DNA of 64,000 bases from CAXMMR01 sp965198995. Lineage in GTDB: Bacteria; Pseudomonadota; Alphaproteobacteria; Acetobacterales; Acetobacteraceae. Of the stretch, positions 1 through 7,223 are shown in pieces. Within the stretch, counting starts at the first letter, position 1. Every line of letters starts with the position of its first letter. Under the pieces are notes generated by a model that made no database searches, was not told where the DNA came from, and saw only the letters and a program-made list of their open reading frames with translations. The stretch covers positions 2,666,001-2,730,000 of the forward strand of contig CBDAQG010000002.1 of assembly GCA_965198995.1 (NCBI GenBank), written 5' to 3'. A program made the position numbers and the translations under genes.

Positions 1-58
1 CGATCCTGATGAGCTTGCCGCCGGAAGTGCGGTGGCCTTGAGGGTGTGGTCAAGGAAG

Positions 59-112
59 AAAGGCGAGGGCTCTGCCCTCGACCCGCTGGGGCCCAAGGCC
101 GCAGACCCCATC
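59..112 (+). repeat. Dispersed double-hairpin repeat, module A (single copy)
   Basis: Module A of the dispersed intergenic family: a short GC hairpin (GAGGGC/GCCCTC), then a spacer ACCCGCTGG and a second GC-rich inverted repeat ending in CAGACCCC. It lies just downstream of flbT, which reads on the other strand. The rest of positions 1-134 shows no gene. Confidence 0.6.
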
Positions 113-134
113 TGTTGAGGAGCCTTGCCGTGCC

Positions 135-548
135 TCACTCAGCTGCCACCGCCGTCGGCCGGGCGCCTAGGGCGATGCCGTCCACCGTCCGGATGACCTC
201 GCGGCAGAGCTTCAGCGCCTGGTAGCAATTGCCGGCTTCGAGCATGGCCAGGGCGTCCGCCAGGCTGGCCGCGCTGATCGGATCGGCGGCCGGATAGGCG
301 GCGACGAGCCGGCGCGCCTCGGCCAGGCCGGATGCGCGCTCCTCGTCGTTGCCGACATAGGCTTGCTGCAGCGCGTAGTAGATGCGGCGCACGGGCGTCG
401 TCGCGTCCGGCGCCATCATGAGCTGCTTGCCGAACAGAAAGCGCGCCGGCGCCGTCAGCTCGATGCGCGTCTTGTTGCGGAACCGGATGCCGGCGCCGTT
501 CACGACCATCATGTCGCCTTGACGCATTTCCAGGACCAGGTTGGGCAT
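135..548 (-). CDS. flbT: Flagellar biosynthesis repressor FlbT
   Basis: 137 residues. FlbT is the alphaproteobacterial post-transcriptional regulator that binds the 5' region of flagellin mRNA and couples flagellin synthesis to hook assembly. The N-terminal pattern LVLEMRQGDMMVVNGAGI, followed by a basic stretch and RFLFGKQLMM, fits the family. The C-terminal half is helical. The start chosen is the ATG at 548, which has GAGGAG about 6 bases upstream; the open frame continues further up but has no comparable ribosome binding site. No other flagellar gene is visible, so the cluster presumably continues left of the window. Identification is by sequence pattern and length, which matches the usual 130-150 residues. 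Confidence 0.85.
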   Translation of the reverse strand: MPNLVLEMRQGDMMVVNGAGIRFRNKTRIELTAPARFLFGKQLMMAPDATTPVRRIYYALQQAYVGNDEERASGLAEARRLVAAYPAADPISAASLADALAMLEAGNCYQALKLCREVIRTVDGIALGARPTAVAAE

Positions 549-840
549 GATGCTCCTCGACAGGCGGACGGCCGCTCGACCATGGCGGGCGAGGCCGGCT
601 CCGGACTGGAGTGTGCCAGTCAAGACTTAACGAAAAGCTTCAGATATGGCTTAATTTTGGATGGCCGGCCTCGGGCCGTGCCCCCTCGCACTTGCCGCTG
701 TCATCTGCGCAGCCCGCCTGCGCTCGCATTCTGCGGGCGACCGTCATGCGTCGCGGGCGGTGCGTGGCAGGCACGAAAGCGTGCACCATATCACCGCGAT
801 GCGACGGACGGAGACGGGTCGGCATGGGGGTTTGGCGGTG

Positions 841-1158
841 ATGGGCGACGAGGACGTGCTGGCCGAGGCAATCGGCTGGCGCCGCGACGGCGCCGGCGTG
901 GCGCTGGCGACGGTGACGCAGACCTGGGGCAGCAGCCCGCGGCCGACCGGCAGCCAGCTCGCAATCGCCGCCGACGGCCGGCTGGCCGGCTCGGTCAGCG
1001 GCGGCTGCATCGAGGGCGCGGTGGCGCAGATCGGCCTCGAGGTGATCGCCAGCGGCGCGCCGCAACTGCTGGAGTATGGGGTCACCGACGAGCGCGCCTG
1101 GGAGGTCGGTCTGGCCTGCGGCGGCAGGCTGACCGTGTTCGTCGAGCGGCTCGAGTGA
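841..1158 (+). CDS. XdhC/CoxI family protein, N-terminal-domain subunit
   Basis: 105 residues matching only the XdhC/CoxI domain: ALATVTQTWGSSPRPTGSQL, then GSVSGGCIEGAV with the conserved Cys, and EVGLACGGR near the end. XdhC-type proteins help insert or sulfurate the molybdenum cofactor of xanthine dehydrogenase, aldehyde oxidase or CO dehydrogenase relatives. Here the N-terminal domain and the Rossmann domain are separate genes, as is common in this bacterial group. The stop overlaps the next gene's GTG (GTGA). No molybdo-hydroxylase structural genes are present in the window, so the client enzyme is unknown. The 290 bp between flbT and this start holds no convincing gene. Confidence 0.85.
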   Translation: MGDEDVLAEAIGWRRDGAGVALATVTQTWGSSPRPTGSQLAIAADGRLAGSVSGGCIEGAVAQIGLEVIASGAPQLLEYGVTDERAWEVGLACGGRLTVFVERLE

Positions 1159-1865
1159 CGCCGCAGACCCAATCGGCGCTGACCGCCGCGGCGCAGGCCG
1201 GCCGCGCGGCCGCCCTGGCGACGCGGCTCGGCGACGGCCTGCAGCACGTGGTCGAGCCCGCCGGCGCGGCCTCGACGACGCTGCCGCCGGGCCTCGCCGA
1301 GGCGGCGCGGCGCGTGGTCGAGACCGACGTCAGCGCCATCGTCGAGCTGGCGGGCGAGGCCTGGTTCGTGCTGGCGCGCAACCCGCCGCTGCGGCTCGCC
1401 GTGATCGGCGCCGTGCACGTCGCCCAGGCGCTGGCGCCGCTCGCCACCGCACTCGGCTTCGCGGTGACGGTGATCGACCCGCGCGGCGCCTTTGCCACCG
1501 CCGCGCGCTTCCCGGGCGTGGCGCTCGACACCGCCTGGCCGGACGAGGCCCTGGCGGCGCTGCGGCCGGACCGGCGTTGCGCGGTGGTGACGCTCACCCA
1601 CGACCCGAAGCTGGACGACCCGGCGCTCGACGGGGCGCTGCGCTCCGAGGCGTTCTACATCGGCGCGCTCGGCTCGCGGCGCACCCATGCCGGGCGGCTG
1701 GACCGCTTGGCAGCCCTTGGCCACGATGCGGCAGCGCTGGCGCGGGTGCGCGGGCCGGTGGGGCTGCCGCTCGGCGCCGTCACCGCGCCCGAGATCGCGC
1801 TCTCCATCGTCGCCGAGATCATCGCCGTGCGCCGCCGCGCCGCGATCGCCGCCGGACGTGGATGA
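1155..1865 (+). CDS. XdhC family protein with C-terminal Rossmann domain
   Basis: 236 residues from a GTG that overlaps the previous stop by four bases. The middle of the protein (LRLAVIGAVHVAQALAPLA, then VTVIDPRGAFATAARFPG) is the Rossmann-like XdhC C-terminal domain. FYIGALGSRRTHAGRLDRL and GAVTAPEIALSIVAEIIA are family signature stretches near the end. It probably works with the small XdhC protein encoded just upstream in maturing a molybdenum hydroxylase. Overlap with the upstream gene implies translational coupling. After the stop, DNA made of 26-bp tandem repeats leads into the next gene. Confidence 0.88.
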   Translation: MTPQTQSALTAAAQAGRAAALATRLGDGLQHVVEPAGAASTTLPPGLAEAARRVVETDVSAIVELAGEAWFVLARNPPLRLAVIGAVHVAQALAPLATALGFAVTVIDPRGAFATAARFPGVALDTAWPDEALAALRPDRRCAVVTLTHDPKLDDPALDGALRSEAFYIGALGSRRTHAGRLDRLAALGHDAAALARVRGPVGLPLGAVTAPEIALSIVAEIIAVRRRAAIAAGRG

Positions 1866-1884
1866 GGCCCTGTTGGTCAGCGCC

Positions 1885-2049
1885 GGGTCATGACGAGCAG
1901 CGCGGGCGCTGGATCATGGGCAACGACGCGGGCGTCGTGTCGTGAGGAACGACGCGGGCGTCGGATCATGAGGAACGACGCGGGCGTCGGATCATGAGGA
2001 ACGACGCGGGCGTCGGATCATGAGGAACGACGCGGGCGTCGTGTCGTGA
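1885..2049 (+). repeat. 26-bp tandem repeat encoding chained mini-ORFs
   Basis: Six 26-bp units begin at 1885, 1911, 1937, 1963, 1989 and 2015, with a seventh start at 2041 merging into the next gene. Three units (1963, 1989, 2015) are identical; the first is the most diverged. Each unit from 1911 on carries an ATG or GTG that opens a 9-codon frame (MRNDAGVGS or close variants). Its TGA overlaps the start of the next frame as ATGA or GTGA. Mini-ORF starts are at 1916, 1942, 1968, 1994 and 2020. The last stop overlaps the GTG at 2046 that starts the nucleotidyltransferase gene. Confidence 0.9.
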
Positions 2050-2666
2050 GGAACGGCGGAGGCGCCGTGGCGCTGCTGCTGGCGGCCGGGCGGTCGAGCC
2101 GGATGGGGCGCAACAAGCTGCTGATCGAGGACCACGGGCGCAGCATGGTGGCCCGCACCCTCGGCCACCTGCTGGGCAGCCGCGTGCGGCGACCGGTGCA
2201 CGTCGTCGTCGGGCACGAGGCGCCGCTGCTGCGGGCCGCCCTGCTGCGGGCGGCGCCGGCCGACGCCGTGCGGGTGGTGGAGGCGCGCGACCATGCCGAG
2301 GGGCTGAGCGCCAGCCTGCGCGCCGGCCTCGCCTCGCTGCCCACCGACGCCCCGGCCGTGCTGGTGTGTCTGGGCGACATGCCGCTGGTCGGCGCCCCGG
2401 TGATCGACAGCCTGATCGCCGCCTTCGACCCCGAGGCGGGCCGCTCCGTGGTGGTGCCGACCGCCGGCGGCGAGCGCGGCAACCCGGTGCTGTGGGGCCG
2501 GCGGCACATTCCGGCGCTGCTCGCGCTCACCGGTGACGCCGGCGCGCGGCGGCTGTTCGAGACGCTGGCCGGCGAGCTGCACGAGGTGGCGACCGGCGAC
2601 GCCGCGGTGCTGCGCGACTTCGACACCCCCGAGGCGCTCGCCACGCTGTCCGCATCAGCATGCTGA
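2046..2666 (+). CDS. MocA/MobA-like molybdenum cofactor nucleotidyltransferase
   Basis: 206 residues. The N-terminus VALLLAAGRSSRMGRNKLL is the nucleotide-binding signature of MobA-like NTP transferases. LVCLGDMPLVG holds the metal-binding Asp, and GGERGNPVLWGR is the conserved C-terminal loop. The family adds CMP (MocA) or GMP (MobA) to molybdopterin. Position after two xdhC genes favours the MocA type, which makes the cytosine form used by CO dehydrogenase/aldehyde oxidase relatives; that is inference. The GTG start at 2046 overlaps the stop of the last mini-ORF in the 26-bp repeat. A second GTG at 2067, immediately before ALLLAAG, is an alternative start. Confidence 0.85.
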   Translation: MRNGGGAVALLLAAGRSSRMGRNKLLIEDHGRSMVARTLGHLLGSRVRRPVHVVVGHEAPLLRAALLRAAPADAVRVVEARDHAEGLSASLRAGLASLPTDAPAVLVCLGDMPLVGAPVIDSLIAAFDPEAGRSVVVPTAGGERGNPVLWGRRHIPALLALTGDAGARRLFETLAGELHEVATGDAAVLRDFDTPEALATLSASAC

Positions 2667-2694
2667 CGTCGCACGCTGACGCGAGCATGCGGGC

Positions 2695-3927
2695 ATGAGC
2701 AGCTTGGCAGCGCGGGCGGGGCTCGGCCGGCTTGCCACCTGGCGCCGGCAGGTCGCGACCTCGTCGCTGCGGCCGCTCGCCGCCTTCGCCATGCTCGGCG
2801 TGTTCTGGGGCAGCTGGGCGGCGCTGGTGCCGGCGGTGGCGGCGCGGCTGCGGGTCGGCGACGGCCCGCTCGGCCTGGCGATGACGGCGACCATCGTCGG
2901 CGCCATCCCGGCGCTGACGCTGGCGGCGCGGCTGGGCAACCAGCGCGGCCAGCCCTGGCTCGCCCCGGCCTGCGCCGGCTTCGCGCTCGCCGCGGCGGCG
3001 ACCGCGCTCGCGCCGGGCTATGCGTGGCTGGTCGCCGCCCTGGCCCTGGTCGGCGCCGCCTCCGGCCTGCTCGATGTGCTGATGAACAGCGCGGTGAGCG
3101 AAATCGAGACCGACGGCCGCGACGCCGGACGGGGCACACGGCGGATGCACCTCGCGCACAGCTTCTACTCTGGTGGGCTGTGCGTCAGCGCCATCAGCTC
3201 GGGGCTGCTGCGCCAGGCGGGGGTGGACGCCCGCGCGATCCTGCTCGGCGCGGCGGGCACGATCCTGCTCGGCTCGCTGCTGACCCGCCGGCCGCCTGGC
3301 GCTGCGGCTGTCGCCGCCGCCCGGCCGGCCGGGCGGCGGCGGCTGCAGGGGCCAGCGCTGCTGCTCGGGCTGATCTGCGGCGTCGCCTTCATGGTCGAGA
3401 GCGGGCTGGAGCTGTGGAGCGCGCTGCATCTGGAGCGTGACCTGCACGCCGACCCGGCCGTCGCCGGGCTCGGGCCGGGGCTGCTGGCGCTGGCCGCGGT
3501 CGGCGGACGGCTCGGCGGGCAGCTGCTCGGCGCCCGGCTCGGCGATGCGCGCCTGGTGCTGCTCGCCGGCCTCGTCGCCGCGACCGGGGTGGCCGGCTTC
3601 GCGCTGGCACCGGACTGGCAGCTCGCGTTGCCGGCGCTGCTGCTGGCCGGCGCCGGCGTCTCGGTCGCGGCCCCCACCGTGGTCGGGCTTGCCGGCCGGC
3701 TGGCCGCTCCCGGCGAACAGGGCTCGGCGGTGGCCGCCTGCTCGCAGGTCGCCTATCTCGGCATCCTGCTCGCGCCGCTGCTGCTCGGCCAGGTCTCGGC
3801 GGCGGTCGGCCTGCGCGACGGGCTGCTGAGCCTGGTCGGCTGCGGGCTGCTGTTCGGGCTCGGCGGCAGCGTCGCGATGGCGGCGCTGTGCCGGCCGGCG
3901 CTGGTGGCGGTGGAGCGCGGCTCGTGA
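2695..3927 (+). CDS. MFS transporter
   Basis: 410 residues, strongly hydrophobic, with about 12 predicted membrane segments in two halves. The central loop, rich in Arg, Pro and Ala (about residues 200-220), separates them. It resembles the sugar/drug-type MFS proteins of the YbjJ kind, including HLAHSFYSGG in the fifth helix region; the substrate is unknown. It starts 28 bp after the mocA-like gene, and its TGA overlaps the next gene's GTG, so it is probably part of the same transcript. Confidence 0.8.
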   Translation: MSSLAARAGLGRLATWRRQVATSSLRPLAAFAMLGVFWGSWAALVPAVAARLRVGDGPLGLAMTATIVGAIPALTLAARLGNQRGQPWLAPACAGFALAAAATALAPGYAWLVAALALVGAASGLLDVLMNSAVSEIETDGRDAGRGTRRMHLAHSFYSGGLCVSAISSGLLRQAGVDARAILLGAAGTILLGSLLTRRPPGAAAVAAARPAGRRRLQGPALLLGLICGVAFMVESGLELWSALHLERDLHADPAVAGLGPGLLALAAVGGRLGGQLLGARLGDARLVLLAGLVAATGVAGFALAPDWQLALPALLLAGAGVSVAAPTVVGLAGRLAAPGEQGSAVAACSQVAYLGILLAPLLLGQVSAAVGLRDGLLSLVGCGLLFGLGGSVAMAALCRPALVAVERGS

Positions 3928-4538
3928 CGCGGCGGTCGGACGCCGTGCAGGTGGCGCAGGCCGCCGGCGGCTCGCAGGTCTACGTCGTCGACCGGCCGGC
4001 CGAGCGACTGCCCGCGGTCTGCCCGCGCGACATCGCCCGCGCCTGGGAGCAGGCGCACGACGCGGCGCGCCAGGAGGCTGGCGGCCCGGCGCGGCTGTTC
4101 CGCTTCGCCGCCACCGCCGCCGACGAGGCGCCGAGCGATCTGGTGCTCGCCGACAGCGACGCCTGCTGCTGGGCGGCGGCGGTCGACCGGATCAGCGGGC
4201 TCGCCACGCTCTACGGATTGTCGCTCTGCCTGCGGCTGCTGGCGCTGGTCGAGCTGCTGGGCCGGGCGCGCTGGCTCGCCGGGCTGTTCCGGCTGCGCCC
4301 GGAGGGGGCGGAACTCGACGCGGTGCTGCTCGCCGCGGCCGCCGCCTGCCCGCTCGGCCGCGAGGCGCGGTTCGACGAGGCGGCGATGCGCGCGCTGCTG
4401 CCGGCGGCGGCCGGCGCGCCCGTCGCAGCTGGCACCCGGCGGGCGCTGACAGCGCCGGGCGTTGCGCCGGTGCGGCAGGATCGTTACCAGCACGAACGGG
4501 CCGGCGCGCCGCGCGACCGGCGAAGGAGCCCCGCATGA
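3924..4538 (+). CDS. Hypothetical protein, coupled between MFS and lipoprotein genes
   Basis: 204 residues of unknown function. I support it because it begins at a GTG overlapping the MFS stop (GTGA) and ends in a TGA overlapping the next ATG (ATGA), so both borders are translational-coupling junctions. The protein is Ala/Leu/Arg rich. A helical, rather hydrophobic middle (about residues 80-120, LYGLSLCLRLLALVELLG) could be a buried helix or a membrane-associated one. The N-terminus has QVYVVDRPAERLPAVCPRDIARAW. No catalytic motif is recognised. The last ~40 residues are Arg-rich and low in information. Confidence 0.6.
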   Translation: MTRRSDAVQVAQAAGGSQVYVVDRPAERLPAVCPRDIARAWEQAHDAARQEAGGPARLFRFAATAADEAPSDLVLADSDACCWAAAVDRISGLATLYGLSLCLRLLALVELLGRARWLAGLFRLRPEGAELDAVLLAAAAACPLGREARFDEAAMRALLPAAAGAPVAAGTRRALTAPGVAPVRQDRYQHERAGAPRDRRRSPA

Positions 4539-4918
4539 CCGCCCGCGTGATCCGAGCCCTGCCGACGCGCAGGCGGCTGGCGTCCGCCACCAGCCTGGCC
4601 GCAGCCGCGCTGGTCGCCGGCTGCGCCGCGGTGCCACCGCAGCAGAACCACGCCGACCGCGCCGCCGCCGACGCCTGCGAGCACCAGGCCGACCAGACCT
4701 ACCTGGCGCAGAACCGCTTCCTGCTCTCCGAACGCTCGACGGTCGACACGCCGTTCTCCTCCAGCGGCCTGCCCGGCGTGACCTCGAATGGCCTGCCGGA
4801 CCGCTACGGCCGCGACCAGCAGCTCGCGAGCTGCCTGCGCGAGAACGGCCAGTCGGTGGACGACGCCAACGGCGGCGGCGCACCGGGCAGCGTGCCGCCG
4901 TCGCCGGCTCAGCCCTGA
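4535..4918 (+). CDS. Small lipoprotein
   Basis: 127 residues. The N-terminus has a basic stretch, a hydrophobic run and the lipobox LVAGC, with the lipidated Cys at position 30. This predicts a lipoprotein anchored in the inner or outer membrane facing the periplasm. The mature part contains two further Cys residues (ACEHQADQTY and LASCLRENGQ) that could form a disulfide. The C-terminus is Gly/Pro/Ser rich. The start ATG overlaps the stop of the upstream unknown gene. Function unknown. Confidence 0.75.
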   Translation: MTARVIRALPTRRRLASATSLAAAALVAGCAAVPPQQNHADRAAADACEHQADQTYLAQNRFLLSERSTVDTPFSSSGLPGVTSNGLPDRYGRDQQLASCLRENGQSVDDANGGGAPGSVPPSPAQP

Positions 4919-4925
4919 GGGACGC

Positions 4926-5101
4926 AAGGCCAGGGGCTTTCCCTCCTGAGCCCTGGACCCCATCACAGGCGAAGCCTCTAAAATCCATTTGTTAGCCATC
5001 GTTCGCCGCCGAGGGCGGTGGCGTGCGGACGCCCATCTAGGCTCAATGGATGCGGGTCTGGGGGCGCCGCCCCAGCAGATCCAGGGCGGAGCCCTGGCCT
5101 T
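4926..5101 (+). repeat. Composite double-hairpin element (B forward, A reversed)
   Basis: A module-B copy at 4926-4987 (AAGGCC, GGGGC hairpin, GGACCCCAT, AAGGC/GCCT hairpin, AAAATCCAT) is followed by a ~65-bp spacer and a reversed module A ending in GGCCTT at 5101. The element ends 14 bp before the ribosome binding site of ridA. The spacer lacks a clear copy of the conserved TTGCTTGGCGAAGCCATT core. Confidence 0.75.
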
Positions 5102-5124
5102 TCTTTCTCTCAATAGGAGATCGC

Positions 5125-5475
5125 ATGAGCAAGATCATCCGCACCGGCGCTGACGCCGTGCTCGCCCGCGTTGTCGAGTATCACGGCTTCATCTTCACCC
5201 AGGGGGTGGTTGCCGGCGACACCAGCAAGGATGTGCGCGGGCAGACGCTCGACGTGCTGCAGCAGCTCGACGAGCTGCTCGAGCAGCATGGCACCGACAA
5301 GACCAGGCTGCTGCAGGCGCAGATCTGGCTGGCCGACATTGCCGACCGGGCGGTGCTGAACGAGGTTTGGTCGGCCTGGCTGCCGGAGGGTGGGGCGCCG
5401 GCGCGGGCCTGCGTTCAGGCGGTGCTGGCCGACCCGGCCTACCTCGTCGAGATCATGCTGATCACCACCAAGTAG
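5125..5475 (+). CDS. RidA/YjgF family protein
   Basis: 116 residues, the usual length for this family. RidA proteins hydrolyse reactive enamine/imine intermediates such as 2-aminoacrylate. Recognisable blocks are YHGFIFTQGVVAGD near the N-terminus, DVLQQLDELLEQHG in the middle, and LLQAQIWLADI then PARACVQAVLADP with the conserved Arg. The start is the ATG at 5125, with AGGAG 6 bases upstream. It stands alone, immediately after a dispersed double-hairpin element. It may be a YjgF-like paralogue rather than canonical RidA; the substrate is not determined. Confidence 0.85.
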   Translation: MSKIIRTGADAVLARVVEYHGFIFTQGVVAGDTSKDVRGQTLDVLQQLDELLEQHGTDKTRLLQAQIWLADIADRAVLNEVWSAWLPEGGAPARACVQAVLADPAYLVEIMLITTK

Positions 5476-5519
5476 CTGCTACCTCAGGTTGCAATGCTTT
5501 GTTGGAGACGCCCGCTAAG

Positions 5520-5552
5520 TGGCTGATTTAGCACAGTGCTGCTCATCAGCCA
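5520..5552 (+). terminator. Possible hairpin terminator after ridA
   Basis: TGGCTGAT pairs with ATCAGCCA, with AGCAC/GTGCT nested inside. It lies 45 bp past the ridA stop. No strong U-tract follows, so a terminator role is only suggested. The rest of 5476-5746 shows no gene. Confidence 0.35.
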
Positions 5553-5746
5553 CGAGGAAAGTCGCCCTGTGCCGGCGACGCATGACCTCTTGATTTTAGG
5601 AATGCTGTCCCGAAAGCGCCGGGTCTGCACGGCCGATTCCTGACGAACTGGCGCCGTTCATCGGGTTTTACGGCGCTGGCGATTGTCGAACGCGTAACCG
5701 GATTGATACGCAGTCTAGGCGTTGTTGACTGCGGAGAGACCCAGGT

Positions 5747-6466
5747 ATGCGTTTCGCACAGGCTGGCAAGACGGCAGCTTTGATCGCCCTGCTGAGCGGG
5801 GCAGGCTTCTCGATCAGTTCGACGGCGGCCAGTGCCCACCACCGCTACCGCCACGGCGGCGAGGTGCATTACCGCTTCGCCACCTTCCGCGCGCACAGCC
5901 TGCCGGTGCTGCAATGCGTCGCCTTCGCCAAGGAGGCGAGCGACGTCCAGCTCCCCGGCAACGCCGTCGACTGGTGGGACAATGCGGCCGGCCTCTACGC
6001 CCGCGGCCAGCGGCCCGAAATCGGCAGCGTGCTGAGCTTCCAGGCGAACGGGCGGATGCCGCTCGGCCACGTTGCAGTGGTCAGCGACGTCGTCGACAGC
6101 CGCAACATCGTCATCGACCAGTCGCACTGGAACAGCCGCGGCGTCACCCGCAACATCTCGGTCGTCGACGTCTCGGAGGCCAATGACTGGTCGGCGGTGC
6201 GGGTCGAGCTGGCGCACGCGGACACCTATGGCAGCATCTACCCGACCAACGGCTTCATCTATCCGCGGGCCGACCAGGGCCACCTGATCGTGGCGCAAAC
6301 CCATGCGCCGATGCCCCGGCTCGACGCCGCACCCGCCGACCTGCGCGAGGATGCCGCCGCCGCACCGACACGTGGCAGCGCCGCCTTTGAGGAAGTCGCG
6401 ATGGCGCCGGCCGGGATCGACCTGACGATCTCCTCGGCGGACGCGCCTAATCGGAGCCTGCGCTAA
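5747..6466 (+). CDS. Secreted CHAP-domain amidase/peptidase
   Basis: 239 residues. An N-terminal signal peptide (basic start, hydrophobic run, likely cleavage after SAHA/ASA near residue 30) precedes a CHAP domain. The catalytic pair is visible as LQCVAFAKEAS (Cys57) and GHVAVV (His108), with GSVLSF between them. CHAP enzymes cut peptidoglycan peptides or glutathionyl-spermidine. Export plus a short single-domain layout suggests a cell-wall amidase. The C-terminal 60 residues are Ala/Pro/Arg rich and probably disordered. Confidence 0.83.
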   Translation: MRFAQAGKTAALIALLSGAGFSISSTAASAHHRYRHGGEVHYRFATFRAHSLPVLQCVAFAKEASDVQLPGNAVDWWDNAAGLYARGQRPEIGSVLSFQANGRMPLGHVAVVSDVVDSRNIVIDQSHWNSRGVTRNISVVDVSEANDWSAVRVELAHADTYGSIYPTNGFIYPRADQGHLIVAQTHAPMPRLDAAPADLREDAAAAPTRGSAAFEEVAMAPAGIDLTISSADAPNRSLR

Positions 6467-6475
6467 CGGTTAAGA

Positions 6476-6533
6476 AAGGCCAGGAGCTCTGCTCCTGGAC
6501 CTCGCTAGGGGCGGCGCCCCCAGACCCGCATCC
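6476..6533 (+). repeat. Dispersed double-hairpin repeat, module A (single copy)
   Basis: AAGGCCAGGAGC with its complementary arm, then CGCTAGGGGCGG and GCCCCCAGACCCGCATCC. It sits between convergent genes (CHAP protein and DUF1491), where it could serve as a two-way terminator. Confidence 0.75.
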
Positions 6534-6561
6534 GTTCGGCGCGCGAACCCCTGACCTTCCT

Positions 6562-6897
6562 TCAAAGCACCCGATCATTGAACGGCGGCAGCAGGTCGGC
6601 GGCTTCGAACTCCACCACCCACAGATCCGGATCGCGGGCGACCTGGCGGGCCACGTAGGCGTCGGCGGTGGGGTCGTCCACCGGGTCGCTGCCGGTGCCG
6701 CGCAGCCAGGCCGGCGCGCCGGTGGCGTCGCGGGTTTGGCTGAGCACGCTGAGGCCGCGCCGGCTGCGCAGCACGATCAGCACCCCGCCCGCATCCTCGT
6801 CGCCGCGGCGCAGGATGGCGCCCGGCTTGCCGTCGCCGTCGCCGAGCCTGAGCGCCGCGCGCACCCACAGCCCTGCCTTGATGCGTGCCTCGGCCAT
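6562..6897 (-). CDS. DUF1491 family protein
   Basis: 111 residues. The sequence MAEARIKAGLWVRAALRL, a GD-rich turn, DAGGVLIVL, LSQTRDATGAPAWLR and DAYVARQVARDPDLWVVEFE is typical of DUF1491, an uncharacterised alphaproteobacterial family. The ATG at 6897 is preferred because GAGGAG lies 6-7 bases upstream; an upstream in-frame ATG at 6930 lacks this. Function unknown. The neighbouring 79-residue gene is transcribed away from it. Confidence 0.85.
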   Translation of the reverse strand: MAEARIKAGLWVRAALRLGDGDGKPGAILRRGDEDAGGVLIVLRSRRGLSVLSQTRDATGAPAWLRGTGSDPVDDPTADAYVARQVARDPDLWVVEFEAADLLPPFNDRVL

Positions 6898-6983
6898 ATG
6901 GTTCTCCTCAGGCCGGCACTCTTGCTGCACGGGCGGCCCAAGGCCACTACTTGGCCTGAATGCGGCCAGGCGGGACAGCAGCG

Positions 6984-7223
6984 ATGAAGGTGATGAGCGA
7001 CGGCCAGCGCGGTTACGAGGCGAAGCGCGCCGCCAAGGCCGGGATGAGCCTTGAGAAGTGGCTGGCGGAGAAGGCGCGGGTCGAGGCGGACGAGCAGCGC
7101 GACCGGGAGCGCGAGCGGGCGGCGCAAGCCAAGCTGGACGCCAAGGCGGTCAAGGCGCGCGGCGGCCTGCTGGCGCGGCTGATCGAGCGCGGCCACCGGC
7201 CGCTCGGCAAGAGCTCGTCCTGA
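6984..7223 (+). CDS. Small charged hypothetical protein
   Basis: 79 residues, very rich in Lys, Arg, Glu and Ala, with a long predicted helix (about residues 20-60) that could form a coiled coil. Its TGA overlaps the ATG of the M29 aminopeptidase (TGATG), arguing for coupled translation and a real gene. Starts at 6984 or 6993 are both possible, and neither has a strong ribosome binding site. No family recognised. Confidence 0.6.
   Translation: MKVMSDGQRGYEAKRAAKAGMSLEKWLAEKARVEADEQRDRERERAAQAKLDAKAVKARGGLLARLIERGHRPLGKSSS

Noticed and set aside
1885..2049. 26-bp repeats as a CRISPR array
   Set aside because: Units are adjacent with no spacers and are part of an overlapping mini-ORF chain; no cas genes nearby.
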